From CAYQQJ01 sp964419935 (lineage in GTDB: Bacteria > Pseudomonadota > Gammaproteobacteria > Pseudomonadales > Cellvibrionaceae): 64,000 nt of DNA. Positions 37,674 through 49,100 of the stretch are shown here, one piece after another (within the stretch, counting starts at the first letter, position 1; every line of letters starts with the position of its first letter). The notes below the pieces were generated by a model. The model saw only the letters and a list, made by a program, of their open reading frames with translations, did no database searches and had not been told where the DNA came from. Made by a program: the position numbers and the translations under genes. The stretch lies in the NCBI GenBank assembly GCA_964419935.1, contig CAYQQJ010000001.1, positions 62,001 through 126,000 on the forward strand. Direction: 5' to 3'.

Positions 37674-40600
37674 GTGAAGGCACTGATTTATGCCGCGATT
37701 GATCGCAGCCGCGCGATGATCACTCTGCTGGTTTTTTTATTTCTAGGCGGTTTCTACGCATATGTCGCTATTCCCAAAGAGGCCAATCCCGACGTCACCA
37801 TTCCAATGATGTACGTGTCGCTGACGCTGGATGGCATCAGCCCGGAAGATGCGGAGCGGTTGCTGGTGCGCCCCATGGAGCACGAATTGCGGTCGCTGGA
37901 AGGCATCAAGAAAATGACGTCCATTTCCAGCGAAGGTCACGCATCGGTCATGTTGGAATTCGATGCAGGATTCGACGCCGACAAGGCGTTGGAGGATGTG
38001 CGAGTCAAGGTGGATGCGGCGCGCAGCAAGCTGCCCAGTGAGGCGGACGAACCTACCGTTAATGAAATCAATGTGGCGCTGTTTCCGGTGCTGACCGTTG
38101 GCCTTGCCGGCCCGGTCGCGGAAAGCGAGCTGGTGTATATCGCGCGCCAAATTCAGGAAAACATGGAAGCCATACCGGAAGTGCTGGAAGTGGACATTGG
38201 CGGTGATCGCGAGGACCTGTTGGAGATTGTGGTGGATCCACAGGTGCTGGCGAGCTATGGGCTGGATTACCAACAACTGTTCACTCTGGTGTCCAACAAC
38301 AACCGTCTGGTCGCGGCGGGCAGCCTGGATACCGGCGCGGGCCGTATGGCGGTGAAAGTGCCGGGGGTGATCGAGAATCTGGATGATGTGCTGAATATTC
38401 CTATCAAGGTGGATGGCGACACGGTAATCACCTTCGCCGATGTGGCTGTCATTAATCGCGGCTTCAAGGACCCCGCCGGCTTCGCGCGCATCAATGGCCA
38501 ACCGGCTGTGGTGCTGGAAGTCAAAAAGCGTGCAGGTGCCAACATCATTTCCACCATTGAACAGGCGCGGGCCTTGATAGAGCAGGCCAGCGAGCGTTTC
38601 CCCGAGGGCGTGCAGGTCCACTACATCATGGACCAGTCCAGTCAGGTGGAAGACATTCTGTCGGACCTGTTGAACAACGTGCTCGCCGCCATCGTGCTGG
38701 TGCTGATCCTCATCATTGCCACCATGGGCATACGCTCTGCCATTCTGGTGGGCATTACTATTCCCGCTACCTTGTTCACCGGCATTTTGGTGATCTGGAT
38801 GATCGGCTTCACCATGAACATCATTGTGCTTTTTTCATTGATTCTGGTGGCAGGCATGCTGGTGGACAACGCCATAGTGGTGAGCGAACTGGCGGATCGC
38901 AATCTCGGCGATGGCCTTTCCCGAGGGCAGGCATGGGGCGATGCCGCCAGCCGTATGTCCTGGCCCGTTATCGCCTCTACGGCCACCACCGTTGCCGTGT
39001 TTGTACCATTGCTGTTCTGGCCCGGTGTGGTTGGCCAATTCATGAAGTACCTGCCTGCAACGGTGATTATCTGCCTGCTGGCATCGCTGTTAATGGCGCT
39101 GGTCTTTTTGCCCGTTCTCGGTTCCCTTAAACATAAAGCGAGCGCTCATAAAGTGGAAGCGAGCTGGATGGGGCGCGCTTACGGAAATCTTCTGACAAAA
39201 CTACTGCGCCGCCCGGGCCTGACGTTTGGCGGTATGGTCACTGCGATGGTGATGACTTTTATCGTTTACGGGTTCTTCAATCACGGCGTTGAATTTTTTC
39301 CGTCGATAGAACCTGAATCCGCTCAGGTGTTGGTGCGCGCGCGCGGTGATCTGTCAATTCACGAACGGGACGATGTTTTGCATGGCGTGGAGCAGCGTTT
39401 GCTGGGCCTGTCCGAGGTCAAGTCCCTATATGCTCGGTCACTGATCAGCGCCAGCGGTGAGCTGCCCCCGGACGTTATCGGCACGCTCACATTTCAGTTT
39501 ACCGATTGGCATCAGCGCCGCCCGGCAGATGAAATACTGAACGATATGCGCAAGCTGACCGAGGATATCCCCGGTATCATCCTGGATTTTCGCAAACAGG
39601 AAGGCGGCCCTGCTGGCGGCAAGCCGGTCGAGTTGCAAGTCACGGGCATGGACCCTGAGGCGACAGATCAGGCGGTGGATTTGCTGATTGAACAGATGCG
39701 CGCCTTGGGTGGCTTTGTGGACATTGAAGACGACCGTAGCCTGCCCGGCATTGAGTGGCGTGTGGAAGTGGACCGCGCCGCTGCCGCGCGCTTTGGTGCG
39801 GATGTGCTCACCGTTGGCAACGCGGTACAGATGGTGACCAATGGCCTGCTGTTGGCCAAGTACCGCCCGACCTATGCGCGGGATGAAGTGGATATTCGCG
39901 TTCGTTTTCCGGAGACATGGCGTTCGCTGGAACAGATGTCCCGGTTAACGGTGCAAACGCCACGGGGGCAGGTGCCCTTGAGCAATTTTGTGGAAATAAT
40001 CCCGGCACCAAAAACCAGTGTGATCAACCGCATTGACGGAAACCGCGCGGTCACTATCAAATCCGATCTTGCGCCGGGTTATCAGGTGATGGAACGGCTG
40101 CAAACTTTGTTGAACAGCGATGTGGAATTGCCCGAGGGCGTGCGCGTTAATACCGCAGGGGAAAGTGCGGATCAGCAGGAAGCGGCGACTTTTCTTTCAA
40201 CTGCGTTCATGGTCGCCATCTTTTTGATGCTGATGATTCTGCTGATGCAGTTTAACAGCTGGTACCAGGCGATACTGGTCATGTCTGCCATCATTTTTTC
40301 CACGGCTGGTGTGTTACTGGGTTTACTCGTCAATAGTCAGCCGTTCGGCATTGTTATGGTCGGCATGGGAATTATCGGACTGGCGGGCATTGTGGTGAAC
40401 AACAATATCGTTTTGATTGATACCTATAATGGGATTCGCGCTGAAGGTGTGTCTGCACTGGACGCTGCTCATCAAACAGGTTGCCTGAGACTGAGGCCGG
40501 TTTTGCTCACTTCCCTTACCACCGTGCTGGGATTGATGCCCATGGTACTCGCCATCAACATCAACCTGCTCGAACCCAGCCTGGGCTTCAATGCGCCATC

Positions 40601-40745
40601 CACACAGTGGTGGACGCAACTGTCCAGCGCGATTGCCGGAGGACTCACTATCGCCACGGTCCTGACGCTGTTCCTGACGCCGTGCATGTTGGTGTTGGGA
40701 GATAACGTGCGTGCGCGTTTTGCTGCAAAGGCCGGAAAAAGTTAA
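37674..40745 (+). CDS. RND efflux pump, inner-membrane subunit
   Basis: About 1023 residues with the 12-helix RND fold: KALIYAAIDRSRAMITLLVF at the start, IPKEANPDVTIPM, NNVLAAIVLVLILI and a GMLVDNAIVVSELADRNL segment with TM4 acidic residues, GIVVNNNIVLIDTYN late. It would export toxic compounds by proton antiport; the substrate is not predictable. The start is uncertain: GTG 37674 gives the length and first residues usual for the family, with GAGG upstream. ATG 37608 would overlap the adaptor and add an odd Cys/acid-rich stretch. Confidence 0.85.
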   Translation: MKALIYAAIDRSRAMITLLVFLFLGGFYAYVAIPKEANPDVTIPMMYVSLTLDGISPEDAERLLVRPMEHELRSLEGIKKMTSISSEGHASVMLEFDAGFDADKALEDVRVKVDAARSKLPSEADEPTVNEINVALFPVLTVGLAGPVAESELVYIARQIQENMEAIPEVLEVDIGGDREDLLEIVVDPQVLASYGLDYQQLFTLVSNNNRLVAAGSLDTGAGRMAVKVPGVIENLDDVLNIPIKVDGDTVITFADVAVINRGFKDPAGFARINGQPAVVLEVKKRAGANIISTIEQARALIEQASERFPEGVQVHYIMDQSSQVEDILSDLLNNVLAAIVLVLILIIATMGIRSAILVGITIPATLFTGILVIWMIGFTMNIIVLFSLILVAGMLVDNAIVVSELADRNLGDGLSRGQAWGDAASRMSWPVIASTATTVAVFVPLLFWPGVVGQFMKYLPATVIICLLASLLMALVFLPVLGSLKHKASAHKVEASWMGRAYGNLLTKLLRRPGLTFGGMVTAMVMTFIVYGFFNHGVEFFPSIEPESAQVLVRARGDLSIHERDDVLHGVEQRLLGLSEVKSLYARSLISASGELPPDVIGTLTFQFTDWHQRRPADEILNDMRKLTEDIPGIILDFRKQEGGPAGGKPVELQVTGMDPEATDQAVDLLIEQMRALGGFVDIEDDRSLPGIEWRVEVDRAAAARFGADVLTVGNAVQMVTNGLLLAKYRPTYARDEVDIRVRFPETWRSLEQMSRLTVQTPRGQVPLSNFVEIIPAPKTSVINRIDGNRAVTIKSDLAPGYQVMERLQTLLNSDVELPEGVRVNTAGESADQQEAATFLSTAFMVAIFLMLMILLMQFNSWYQAILVMSAIIFSTAGVLLGLLVNSQPFGIVMVGMGIIGLAGIVVNNNIVLIDTYNGIRAEGVSALDAAHQTGCLRLRPVLLTSLTTVLGLMPMVLAININLLEPSLGFNAPSTQWWTQLSSAIAGGLTIATVLTLFLTPCMLVLGDNVRARFAAKAGKS

Positions 40746-40761
40746 GTCCGGATCTTCACGT

Positions 40762-40837
40762 AGCTCTCCGCGAATGTCGGATGGCGCTTGAAGCTTATTC
40801 GAATAAGACGTGAGCTCCGCGAACGTCGCCATCCGAC
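40762..40837. repeat. palindromic intergenic repeat cluster
   Basis: GTCGGATGGCG (40776-40786) pairs with CGCCATCCGAC (40827-40837). Between them is a perfect CTTATTCGAATAAG palindrome (40794-40807). AGCTC-CCGCGAA-GTCG occurs twice as a direct repeat around 40762 and 40812. This resembles REP or BIME-type intergenic elements. Confidence 0.6.
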
Positions 40838-40987
40838 GCCAATGTTGGACGACGCTTCAGGCGCTTCGTCTTACGGGTGTGAGAACAACAGCGAATGTCA
40901 TTGTCGGCAGCAATAATTGAACATTATGGCTGAAGGCTTGATCAAAGCTTCACGCTCTGCCATTTTCCGAATGCATAAAGGCTGATT

Positions 40988-42523
40988 ATGTCCACCACTG
41001 AATCACAAGAATGCACTTTGCCTCCAGGCTTTGCAGGACTCAATTTCAATAATCAGTACGCCCGGCTGCCGGAACAATTTTATGCTCGGGTTAATCCAAC
41101 ACCGGTGCAAGCACCTGGCTTGATCAAGGTGAACCATGAACTGGCGAAGGAACTCGGACTGGACCCGTTGCAACTGGAAAACCGTGAAGGCATTGCGGTG
41201 TTGGCCGGTAACAAAGTTCCCCCCGGTGCCGAACCTCTGGCGCAAGCTTATGCCGGGCACCAATTTGGTTACCTGAGTCCGCAGCTTGGTGATGGTCGTG
41301 CGATTTTGCTCGGAGAAGTCACGGACTCAACGGGAACGTTGCGCGATATTCAGCTGAAAGGCTCCGGCCCCACACCCTTTTCCCGCAATGGCGACGGTCG
41401 CGCAGCCGTGGGACCGGTAATCCGAGAGTATATCGTCAGCGAAGCCATGCATGCGCTCGGCATTAAAACCACCCGCGCCCTGGCCGCAGTCACCACAGGC
41501 GAACCGGTTTATCGCGAAGCACCTTTACCTGGCGCAGTTTTAACCCGGGTGGCGGCCAGTCATGTGCGCATCGGCACCTTTGAGTTTTTCCGTAATCGTG
41601 ACGACAAAAATGCAATCAAGCAGCTCGCGGACTTTGTTATCGAGCGGCACTACTCACCCATCAAAGACGCAGCTAATCCATATATGGCACTGCTCGATTC
41701 CGTCATTGATGCGCAGGCGTCTCTGGTCGCAAGTTGGATGCATGTGGGCTTTATCCACGGCGTGATGAACACGGACAATATGAGCGTGAGTGGCGAGACT
41801 ATCGACTTCGGACCCTGTGCCTTTATCGACAGTTATGATCCGGCGACTGTGTTTAGCTCCATTGACCGGCGAGGGCGGTACGCCTACGGCAATCAAGGCA
41901 GTATCGCGCTTTGGAACCTGAGTCGCTTTGCGGAGTGCCTGTTGCATTTGTTTGACAGTGATGTTGAAAAGTCCATCGCCCTGGCAGAGGAGCGCTTGAA
42001 AATTTTCCCCACAATATTTGAACGTTATTGGCTCGCGGGTATGCAACGCAAAATCGGGTTGCTGACCGACTATGTGGGAGATCAGGCGATTGTAGAATCC
42101 TTGCTTGAACTGATGCAGAAAAACCAGGTGGATTTCACCCAGTGTTTCCGGCAGCTGGCAGATTACATGGAAGACAAAAACCTGCAGGATCCGCAATCAC
42201 CACAACCTTTTACGAGCCTGTTTGAATCAGACGAAAAAGCGCTGCAGGATTGGCTGACCCGATGGGAAGCTCGGCTGAGAAAAGAAACACTTTCAGAAGA
42301 TGAATTGATACTAACCATGCGAGCCACCAATCCAATTTATATTCCGCGCAATCATCACGTTGAAGCCGTTATCCGCTCCGCCGTGGAACAGGCCGATTAC
42401 GCGCCCATGCACGAGATGGTTCAGGTTCTGACAAATCCATTCAAGGCGCAACCGGGCATGGAGCGCTACGCAGAACCGCCGGCGCCGGGCGGTGGCGTCT
42501 ATAAGACTTTTTGCGGGACTTAG
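40988..42523 (+). CDS. selO: SelO protein adenylyltransferase (AMPylator)
   Basis: A 511-residue SelO/YdiU pseudokinase-fold enzyme. SelO transfers AMP to Ser, Thr or Tyr of target proteins, linked to oxidative stress. Present are AQAYAGHQFGYLSPQLGDGRA, KGSGPTPFSRNGDGRA, the active-site GFIHGVMNTDNMSV with DFGPCAF, and the C-terminal FCGT. The final Cys occupies the place of selenocysteine in some eukaryotic homologues. Length and motifs match the family well. The gene stands alone with a palindromic repeat upstream. Confidence 0.92.
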   Translation: MSTTESQECTLPPGFAGLNFNNQYARLPEQFYARVNPTPVQAPGLIKVNHELAKELGLDPLQLENREGIAVLAGNKVPPGAEPLAQAYAGHQFGYLSPQLGDGRAILLGEVTDSTGTLRDIQLKGSGPTPFSRNGDGRAAVGPVIREYIVSEAMHALGIKTTRALAAVTTGEPVYREAPLPGAVLTRVAASHVRIGTFEFFRNRDDKNAIKQLADFVIERHYSPIKDAANPYMALLDSVIDAQASLVASWMHVGFIHGVMNTDNMSVSGETIDFGPCAFIDSYDPATVFSSIDRRGRYAYGNQGSIALWNLSRFAECLLHLFDSDVEKSIALAEERLKIFPTIFERYWLAGMQRKIGLLTDYVGDQAIVESLLELMQKNQVDFTQCFRQLADYMEDKNLQDPQSPQPFTSLFESDEKALQDWLTRWEARLRKETLSEDELILTMRATNPIYIPRNHHVEAVIRSAVEQADYAPMHEMVQVLTNPFKAQPGMERYAEPPAPGGGVYKTFCGT

Positions 42524-42613
42524 ATTACTTTAATTTGGGCTTGTTCTATCAAGTTGAAGCTACGAACATGTTCCTATCGAAAACGCTGGACTTAATCGAG
42601 TGCACTGAAGGAG

Positions 42614-42769
42614 TTTGTCATCAGGGGAGGACCTTTTGAAACCCTCGCGGCAGGCATGCCGCGGGACCGCTCTTTGGCATCCTGACATCGCGGCATTAGT
42701 GCATCCATGCACGTCGAAGCCACATGGACGTGTTTATGCGTTTTCAAAAGGTCCTCCTCTGATGACAAA
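42614..42769. repeat. structured repeat, copy A
   Basis: 28-base arms (42614-42641; 42742-42769) are complementary except for one position that would form a G-U pair. Inside are a hairpin, GCGGCA-GGCA-TGCCGC (42647-42662), and AGCCACATGGACGTGTTT (42718-42735). About 50 extra bases, including GTGCATCCATGCAC (42699-42712), sit between hairpin and core compared with copy B. See findings. Confidence 0.8.
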
Positions 42770-42871
42770 CGGATCAAAGCCCACAAAAGAATCGCCGTCT
42801 ATTACCACTTTATCGTGTTGATAGGCGGGGATTTATCAATCGCCAACTCTTAGTTAATTACCCCCGCTTTA

Positions 42872-44476
42872 TCAAATCTGAAAACGCGCAATCAGCGTCT
42901 TCAACAGTGCAGCCTGTTCACGCAACTGCACACTAACCATTGATGTCTCTTTGACATTGCGCTCCAACCCCTGCGCACTGGTGCCCAATCGATCCGCGCG
43001 CTGTCCAACGCGCTCTATCTCTTCCCGCTGGGATGAAATGGAATTGTCCACTTCATCGCTGACTTGCTGGAGGTTCATATAGGTTTTGTTCAGCGCCGTC
43101 ATGTGCTCTCTCAGTCCCGCAAGGGTCTGCCAATTACTGTTGCCGGCGGTGCGGGTCTCAATCAGCATGTTGTGCGCGTGGTCCACCTGTTCACCGAGCT
43201 CAGCGGCCCACTGCCGGATTTGTTCGGTGGATTCGGCCGTGCGACGGGACAGACTGCGTACCTCGTCAGCAACAACGGCAAAACCGCGGCCTTGGTCACC
43301 GGCCCTGGCTGCTTCAATGGCGGCATTGAGCGCGAGCAGGTTGGTTTGTTCCGCAATGGCGGCGATGACTGATGTAACCTTTTCTATCTTGGCACTGGAG
43401 TCCTTCAGTGCATCAATTGACTCCGCAGTCTTTCCGATGACGTCGAGAGCGTGTTCGGCCGCCTGCTCGCTCTGGCGAAGTTGGGTTTGGACCTTGTGAT
43501 TATCGTTGACCGCTACGAGCACTGTTTGCCGCGTCATCTCGGAAGAGGCCTCAATATGCTCGGTACGCTGTCGAATGACTGTCATGGAATCCACCAGATC
43601 GCGAATCTGTTCATTCGTGTGGTCGGTGGCTGTGCGAACATCTTCCGCCTGCTGGTCCAGCAGTAGCGAGCGTTGTTCCAGGTCATCAGACGCGGAGCGA
43701 ACATCGGTAATGAAGCCGGCAAACCTGTTTATTAAACCATTGATCGCGCCGGCGACCTTGGCAACTTCATCCTTGCCATTACCGGTCAAGGGTTGGGAGA
43801 GATCGGCATGCTGTTCCATCACGCGCAGCTGACTGGCCATTCGTTGCAAGCGAATACTCACCGTCACGCGCAGCCAATAGGTGAGCAGAATGATGGCGAC
43901 AAGAAACAAAACAGCACCGGCAAGTAGATATGCTTTTTGCTGTGCCAGAAAAGCCAGCAAGTTGTCTGCGCCGTTCTCCGTGCCTTCGCGCCCTAAAGCA
44001 AGCTGGTTTTCAATTGTCGCCAACATGGGCTCAATAGCGGGATAGAGACTGAAATCCACAATCTGGCCGGCGGAATAGTAACTGCGTTCGTCGATTGCCG
44101 CTGCCAATTCATCGAGAAAGTTGAGTACCTGCCCGTGGGTGTCCTGATGCTGGGCAACCCAGTCCCGCAGCCGTGGGTTGGCGCCGGCGGTTTGCCAGAG
44201 TTGCATTATGTCGGTTTGGATGTTGTCGAAGGCGGAATCCACATCCTCCCACAAGACAAGCTGCGCCTTGATTTTATAGGACAGATCCTGCAGGTTGCGG
44301 TGGCTGCGATCCAGATCCGTCAGCAACCACACGTCATCCAGCTTGTGGGTAATCAGCTCATGGGTTGCGAGTTCCGCCTTACCCACTACGGACATGGAAA
44401 GCCAGCCGAGCGCGGCCAGGGAAAACACCGAAAAAAGGGAGAAAATCACCAGACGCAGATGGACGGTCAAAGCCAT
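42872..44476 (-). CDS. methyl-accepting chemotaxis protein
   Basis: A 534-residue chemoreceptor with an N-terminal membrane helix (about 8-30), a periplasmic sensor of about 150 residues, a second helix (about 180-205), a HAMP region (about 205-260), and an MCP domain whose tip reads QTNLLALNAAIEAARAGDQG. No ligand can be assigned. The ATG at 44476 is chosen for the membrane helix; no strong ribosome site is seen. It follows the MFS gene on the same strand but is separated by about 95 bases. Confidence 0.88.
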   Translation of the reverse strand: MALTVHLRLVIFSLFSVFSLAALGWLSMSVVGKAELATHELITHKLDDVWLLTDLDRSHRNLQDLSYKIKAQLVLWEDVDSAFDNIQTDIMQLWQTAGANPRLRDWVAQHQDTHGQVLNFLDELAAAIDERSYYSAGQIVDFSLYPAIEPMLATIENQLALGREGTENGADNLLAFLAQQKAYLLAGAVLFLVAIILLTYWLRVTVSIRLQRMASQLRVMEQHADLSQPLTGNGKDEVAKVAGAINGLINRFAGFITDVRSASDDLEQRSLLLDQQAEDVRTATDHTNEQIRDLVDSMTVIRQRTEHIEASSEMTRQTVLVAVNDNHKVQTQLRQSEQAAEHALDVIGKTAESIDALKDSSAKIEKVTSVIAAIAEQTNLLALNAAIEAARAGDQGRGFAVVADEVRSLSRRTAESTEQIRQWAAELGEQVDHAHNMLIETRTAGNSNWQTLAGLREHMTALNKTYMNLQQVSDEVDNSISSQREEIERVGQRADRLGTSAQGLERNVKETSMVSVQLREQAALLKTLIARFQI

Positions 44477-44570
44477 AATGTGAACTGTCTCGCAAAAATA
44501 ATGCACGAGAGATTACGGCTTCACTGTTGCAGTTTTATTTCACACCAGTCTTCCTTGAGCCTCAGCAACC

Positions 44571-45824
44571 TTATCCGTTTTCGGGTTCAGGCTCCGTCCG
44601 TGGATCCAATTCGAAGGCAACGGGTGACGTTTCAGCAATAACCCGGAATGCCGTTTCCGTTTCGTCCTGTACGGGCAGTACATGGGTGCGGCGGCGCAAT
44701 GTGATGATGCCGGCAAAGCAGAAAAGACTGACTGCTGAAAATGTGAACAGGCCGGCCGGCCCACCCCACGCCATGAATGCAGAAGCCAGAGGTCCGCCCA
44801 GTGCAGAGCTGAGGCCCAAGCTGAGCAAAATGGCACTACCAACCATCACGAAGTTTTCCGGAGTGGCGTGATCATTGGCGTGAGCCAGACAAATGGCATA
44901 AATGGTCATGGAGCAGCCGCCCCAGATGAAAGACAGGGTAATCAAAAGCCGCCCGGGTACATCCGGCATATTGGCGGCGAAAACGATCAGCACCGACGTC
45001 ACCGCACCAAGCAGGCTGCTGAAAAACACGATCAGCCGTCGGTCATAGTGGTCGGACAATCGCCCGAGGGGAAGCTGGAACGTAGCACCACCGAGTACGG
45101 CAGCGCTGATGAACAGCGTCAGCTCGCTGGTTTCCAGGCCAATGCCGCGGGCAAAAACCGGTGCGAGAGACCAAAATGAGCCGGTGACAAGCCCCGCGAC
45201 GATGGCACCGATCAAACCAATATGAGACAGCTTCCACACCTCCACCAGGTTGATACGCACGTTCTGAATGGGGGCCGGTGCCACGGCGGCGGTGAGGGAG
45301 ACAGGGATAATTGCCAAGGAAATCACAATGGCCGCCACACTGAAAAGTGTGCCGGGCGACTGGGGCGCAAAGTTCAGCAACTGCTGGCCGCCAGCGATCA
45401 TGATGAAGCTGAGCATGCTGTAGGCGGACAGAATCAGCCCGCGGGTTTCCGGTGTGGAGCGCTCATTAAGCCAGCTTTCGATCACCGTGTAGGCGCCGGC
45501 GATACAGGCGCCAACCAAAAATCGGAGCAGCAGCCACATGGTGAAATCCGGCACCATTTCAAATACCAGAACCACCGCCGAGAATACCGCCCCCAAGGCG
45601 GCGAATGTGCGTATATGACCCGAGCGGCGGACGATGGCTGGAATTGCCAGACAACCCGCCACAAAGCCGAGAAAATAGGCGGAGCCGGTCAACCCCACTT
45701 GTGTTGCGCTGAAGCCGTGGGCGTCAGCTCGCAATGGCAGCAGTGTCAGTAAGAGGCCGTGCCCCACCAGCAGGAAGCCGACCGAGAGCAGTAGTGCGGC
45801 GATGGGAATAAAAATGCGCTTCAT
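44571..45824 (-). CDS. MFS transporter, YcaD-like
   Basis: A 417-residue MFS carrier with 12 predicted helices. It resembles the YcaD subgroup: GHGLLLTLLPLRA, SAYFLGFVAGCLAIP, AYTVIESWLNE and FQLPLGRLSDHYDRR. The YcaD substrate is unknown. It begins in an ATG at 45824. Confidence 0.85.
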   Translation of the reverse strand: MKRIFIPIAALLLSVGFLLVGHGLLLTLLPLRADAHGFSATQVGLTGSAYFLGFVAGCLAIPAIVRRSGHIRTFAALGAVFSAVVLVFEMVPDFTMWLLLRFLVGACIAGAYTVIESWLNERSTPETRGLILSAYSMLSFIMIAGGQQLLNFAPQSPGTLFSVAAIVISLAIIPVSLTAAVAPAPIQNVRINLVEVWKLSHIGLIGAIVAGLVTGSFWSLAPVFARGIGLETSELTLFISAAVLGGATFQLPLGRLSDHYDRRLIVFFSSLLGAVTSVLIVFAANMPDVPGRLLITLSFIWGGCSMTIYAICLAHANDHATPENFVMVGSAILLSLGLSSALGGPLASAFMAWGGPAGLFTFSAVSLFCFAGIITLRRRTHVLPVQDETETAFRVIAETSPVAFELDPRTEPEPENG

Positions 45825-46154
45825 TCATCAACCTTGTTTCAATTGCGTTTCATGTGTGGCATTTCCGGCCGTTACGGACCGTGCTATTCAACAGACCTCA
45901 AACACAGCGCTGAGTGCAATGCCGAATTGCGGCTGACTGGGGTATGCATGGCCAATCTCACATCCTCGCGAATTACCCTGAGCATAGACACTGTGCCGCC
46001 AAGCTGCGAGCCGCGTACACAGATGAAAGACTTGTAACGTGATATTCTTGCCCGAAGCACATTCTCTAGCAGGCAGTTTTCCAACAACCTGCTAATTGAT
46101 GCATTTCCCTGTTGAGTCACAGGGGCGCCGGAAGAGTACAGGTCAGGGGGCACC
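45825..46154. other. intergenic region between divergent genes
   Basis: About 330 bases between the leftward MFS gene and the rightward alpha-2-macroglobulin gene. No gene or clear operator was recognised. Confidence 0.4.
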
Positions 46155-49100
46155 ATGAGCAAAGGAAGTAAGCGAGTTCGCAAAGCGCTGGCAATGTTGT
46201 TTGGCAATATTCAGTGGGCAGCACCACCGTGGCTGCGCAAACTATCTGATGCACGCCAGCAACATCCCAGAGGCTTCAAGGCGGGTATTGCCGCCGTCAT
46301 TGTCATTCCTCTCTTGCTATTCGGCGCTTACCAGTTGTGGCAACTGCTGCCCCAACCGGTGCTTACCCAGGTCACTGTAGAGGCGCCGGGCGTCACGCCA
46401 GTGGGCGATGATGGCACGCTCTATCCTCCACCGCTTACTCTGCAGTTTCACACCCGTTACGCGGATGCGCGGGACGAAGGGCCTCGCACGGCAGCGCGCC
46501 TGGAATTACTGGATAAGGACCTGTCGCAAGGTGTCAGCCTGCAGCCGGCCCATGTGGGCACCTGGCGCTGGCTGGATGAAAATACCCTGCGTTTTGAGCC
46601 GGAAGACGACTGGCCCGCCGGGCAGGAATATACGGTAACTCTTGCACCAGAGTTGTTTGCCGATGGCATCGAGCTGGCCGATGACGGTCCCACCTTCACG
46701 ACGCCGCGTATCGAGGCAAGTCTCCGGAAACTGGCGTTCTACCAGAACCCTGAAGACCCTTCTGAACATTCCGTGGTGGCGACGCTGGGCTTCACTCATT
46801 CCGTAGATGTCGACAGCCTCAAGGATCATCTCAGTTTATCCATGCGTAAAGAGGGCGCGACCATCGATGTTGCACCGACGCCTTACGCCTATGAAGTCAC
46901 CACCGGCAAACAGGGCCGCGAAGCTTACATTACCAGCGTTCCGTTGACACTGCCCGAGCAGGAAAATTTTATGGCATTGACGGTGGCACCGGGGGTCGCG
47001 GCGGAGTTGGGTAGTTCGGTGACTGAAAGCTCGGTTTCCAGCAAGGTGCGGATTCCGTCCATCAGCAGCTTTTTTCGCGTGGAATCCATCGATACGCGCA
47101 TCATCAGAAACAAGGAAGGCAAACCGGAACAAACGTTGGTGATTGAATTCACCGACGGTGTACAAACAGACGTTATTTCCGAGGAAATCGAAGCCTGGGA
47201 GTTGCCGGACAATCAATACTGGTCACGAGATGAAGTCGACGAGGCACTGCTGAGCCGTTCACGACAATTGACCTTGCGCGGCAACCCGAGCGCACACGAA
47301 TACGCAAGATTGCAAAGTTTTGTGTTTGACGCCAGCGAGGGCAAGCAGGTGCTGATCAAACTGCCCGCTGGCCTGAAGTCCCAGGGTAAATTCATCATGA
47401 CCGTGCCCTACACAACGCTGCTGCGCGCGCCGAATTATCCACGAGAAGCGCGCATCGTCGGGGAAGGCGCCTTGTTGGCGATGACCGGTGATCGCACGCT
47501 CTCGCTTCAGGCACGCGGCGTGCCTGCGCTGCGGGTGGAGCTGTTTCGGCTGATGGATGATCAGGTGAATCACCTGGTCACGCAAACCCACGGGGATCTG
47601 GCGTCGGCCAGCTTCAACTACAACTTCAATGAAACGCACATGAGCGAGCGCTTTGAACGTGTGCTGCCACTGCAGGCAAAGAGCCCTGCAGATGCCGCCT
47701 ATGCGTCACTGGATTTAGCCCCGTTTTTGAAGAGCGCCGGCCGTGGCATGTTTGTGGTACGTGTTGAAGGTTGGGATCCAGCCAACAAACGTTCCATCTA
47801 CGGCGCGGACGATCGGCGTCTAGTTCTGCTGACCGATTTGAGTATCATCGTCAAAAATAACTCCGACAATACCCATTCCCTTTTTGTGCATTCGCTGGAC
47901 CAGCAGATGCCCGTGGCCGATGCGGTGGTGGAACTGCTGGGGCTCAACGGCTTACCCATTGTCACTGCTCGGACAGATGCGCAAGGCCACGTTGACCTGC
48001 CGGATGTCAGCGGCTTCAGCGGGGAAAAACAGCCCGCTGTGTATCTTGTACGCAAGGGCGGCGACATCGCCTTTTTGCCGTTCGAACGCTACGAGCGCAA
48101 GCTGGATTATTCACGGTTTGAAACCGGCGGTCAGCGCACCTTCAATGATGACGAACAACAACTGAATGCGGCAGTGTTTTCGGATCGGGGGATTTATCGC
48201 CCCGGCGAACAAGGCCATCTCGGCGTTATGGTCAAACAGGACGATTGGCAACCGGTGCAGGGCGTCCCTATTGAAATCACGCTGACGGACCCACGCAACA
48301 ATGTGGTGAAAAAGGAAACTTTAGCCTTGCCCGCGGACGGCTTCGTTGAAATGCCGTTTGCATTTGCGGTGACGGACCCCACAGGCGAATACCGCGCCCA
48401 GGTTTTTCTGCTTGATGAAGCTAACAACCACTATCGACGGCAGTTGGGTATGGTGAGCATCAGCGTGGAGGAATTCCAGCCGGACACAATGCGCATTCGT
48501 ACCCATATTCTGGATAGCGACGCTCCCGGTTGGCAAACGCCGCTGCAATTTCAGGCGCAGGTGACACTGGAAAACCTATTCGGCTTGCCAGCGCAAGATC
48601 GACGTGTTCAAGCCAGCTACAACTTGCAGCCGACCAGGTTCCACTTTCAGCGCTTTGCAGACTACGTTTTCGAAGATCCGTTTCGTGAGGACGAAAACCG
48701 CCTGACCAGTTCAGTGTCGGAACAGTTGCCGGAAGCGCTCAGTAATGTCGACGGCCAGGCACGTTTCAGCATGGACCTTTCCGGCTACGGACGCGGCTTG
48801 TTCCGCTTGAATTTTGAAGCAGAGGGTTATGAAACCGGTGGCGGGCGCAGCGTTACAGCCCGCAGCAGCACCCTGGTGTCGCCTGCGGAACAACTGGTCG
48901 GCTGGAAGGCTGACGGTGATCTCAATTACCTGCGGCGCAACGCGGAACGCAATCTGAGTTTTATCGCTGCCAATCCGCAACTGGAAGCCGTTGCCCTGGA
49001 TGGACTCACACTGGAAGTTCAGGAGCGGCGTTCCATATCCACACTCGTACGTCAGAACGACGGGACGCTGGCTTACCAAACCATCGTTAAACCCGTTGCA

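Noticed and set aside
45834..46037. A 67-residue plus-strand frame before alpha-2-macroglobulin starting near MCGISG
   Set aside because: The Cys-Gly start is reminiscent of amidotransferases, but no further motif follows and no ribosome site is seen.
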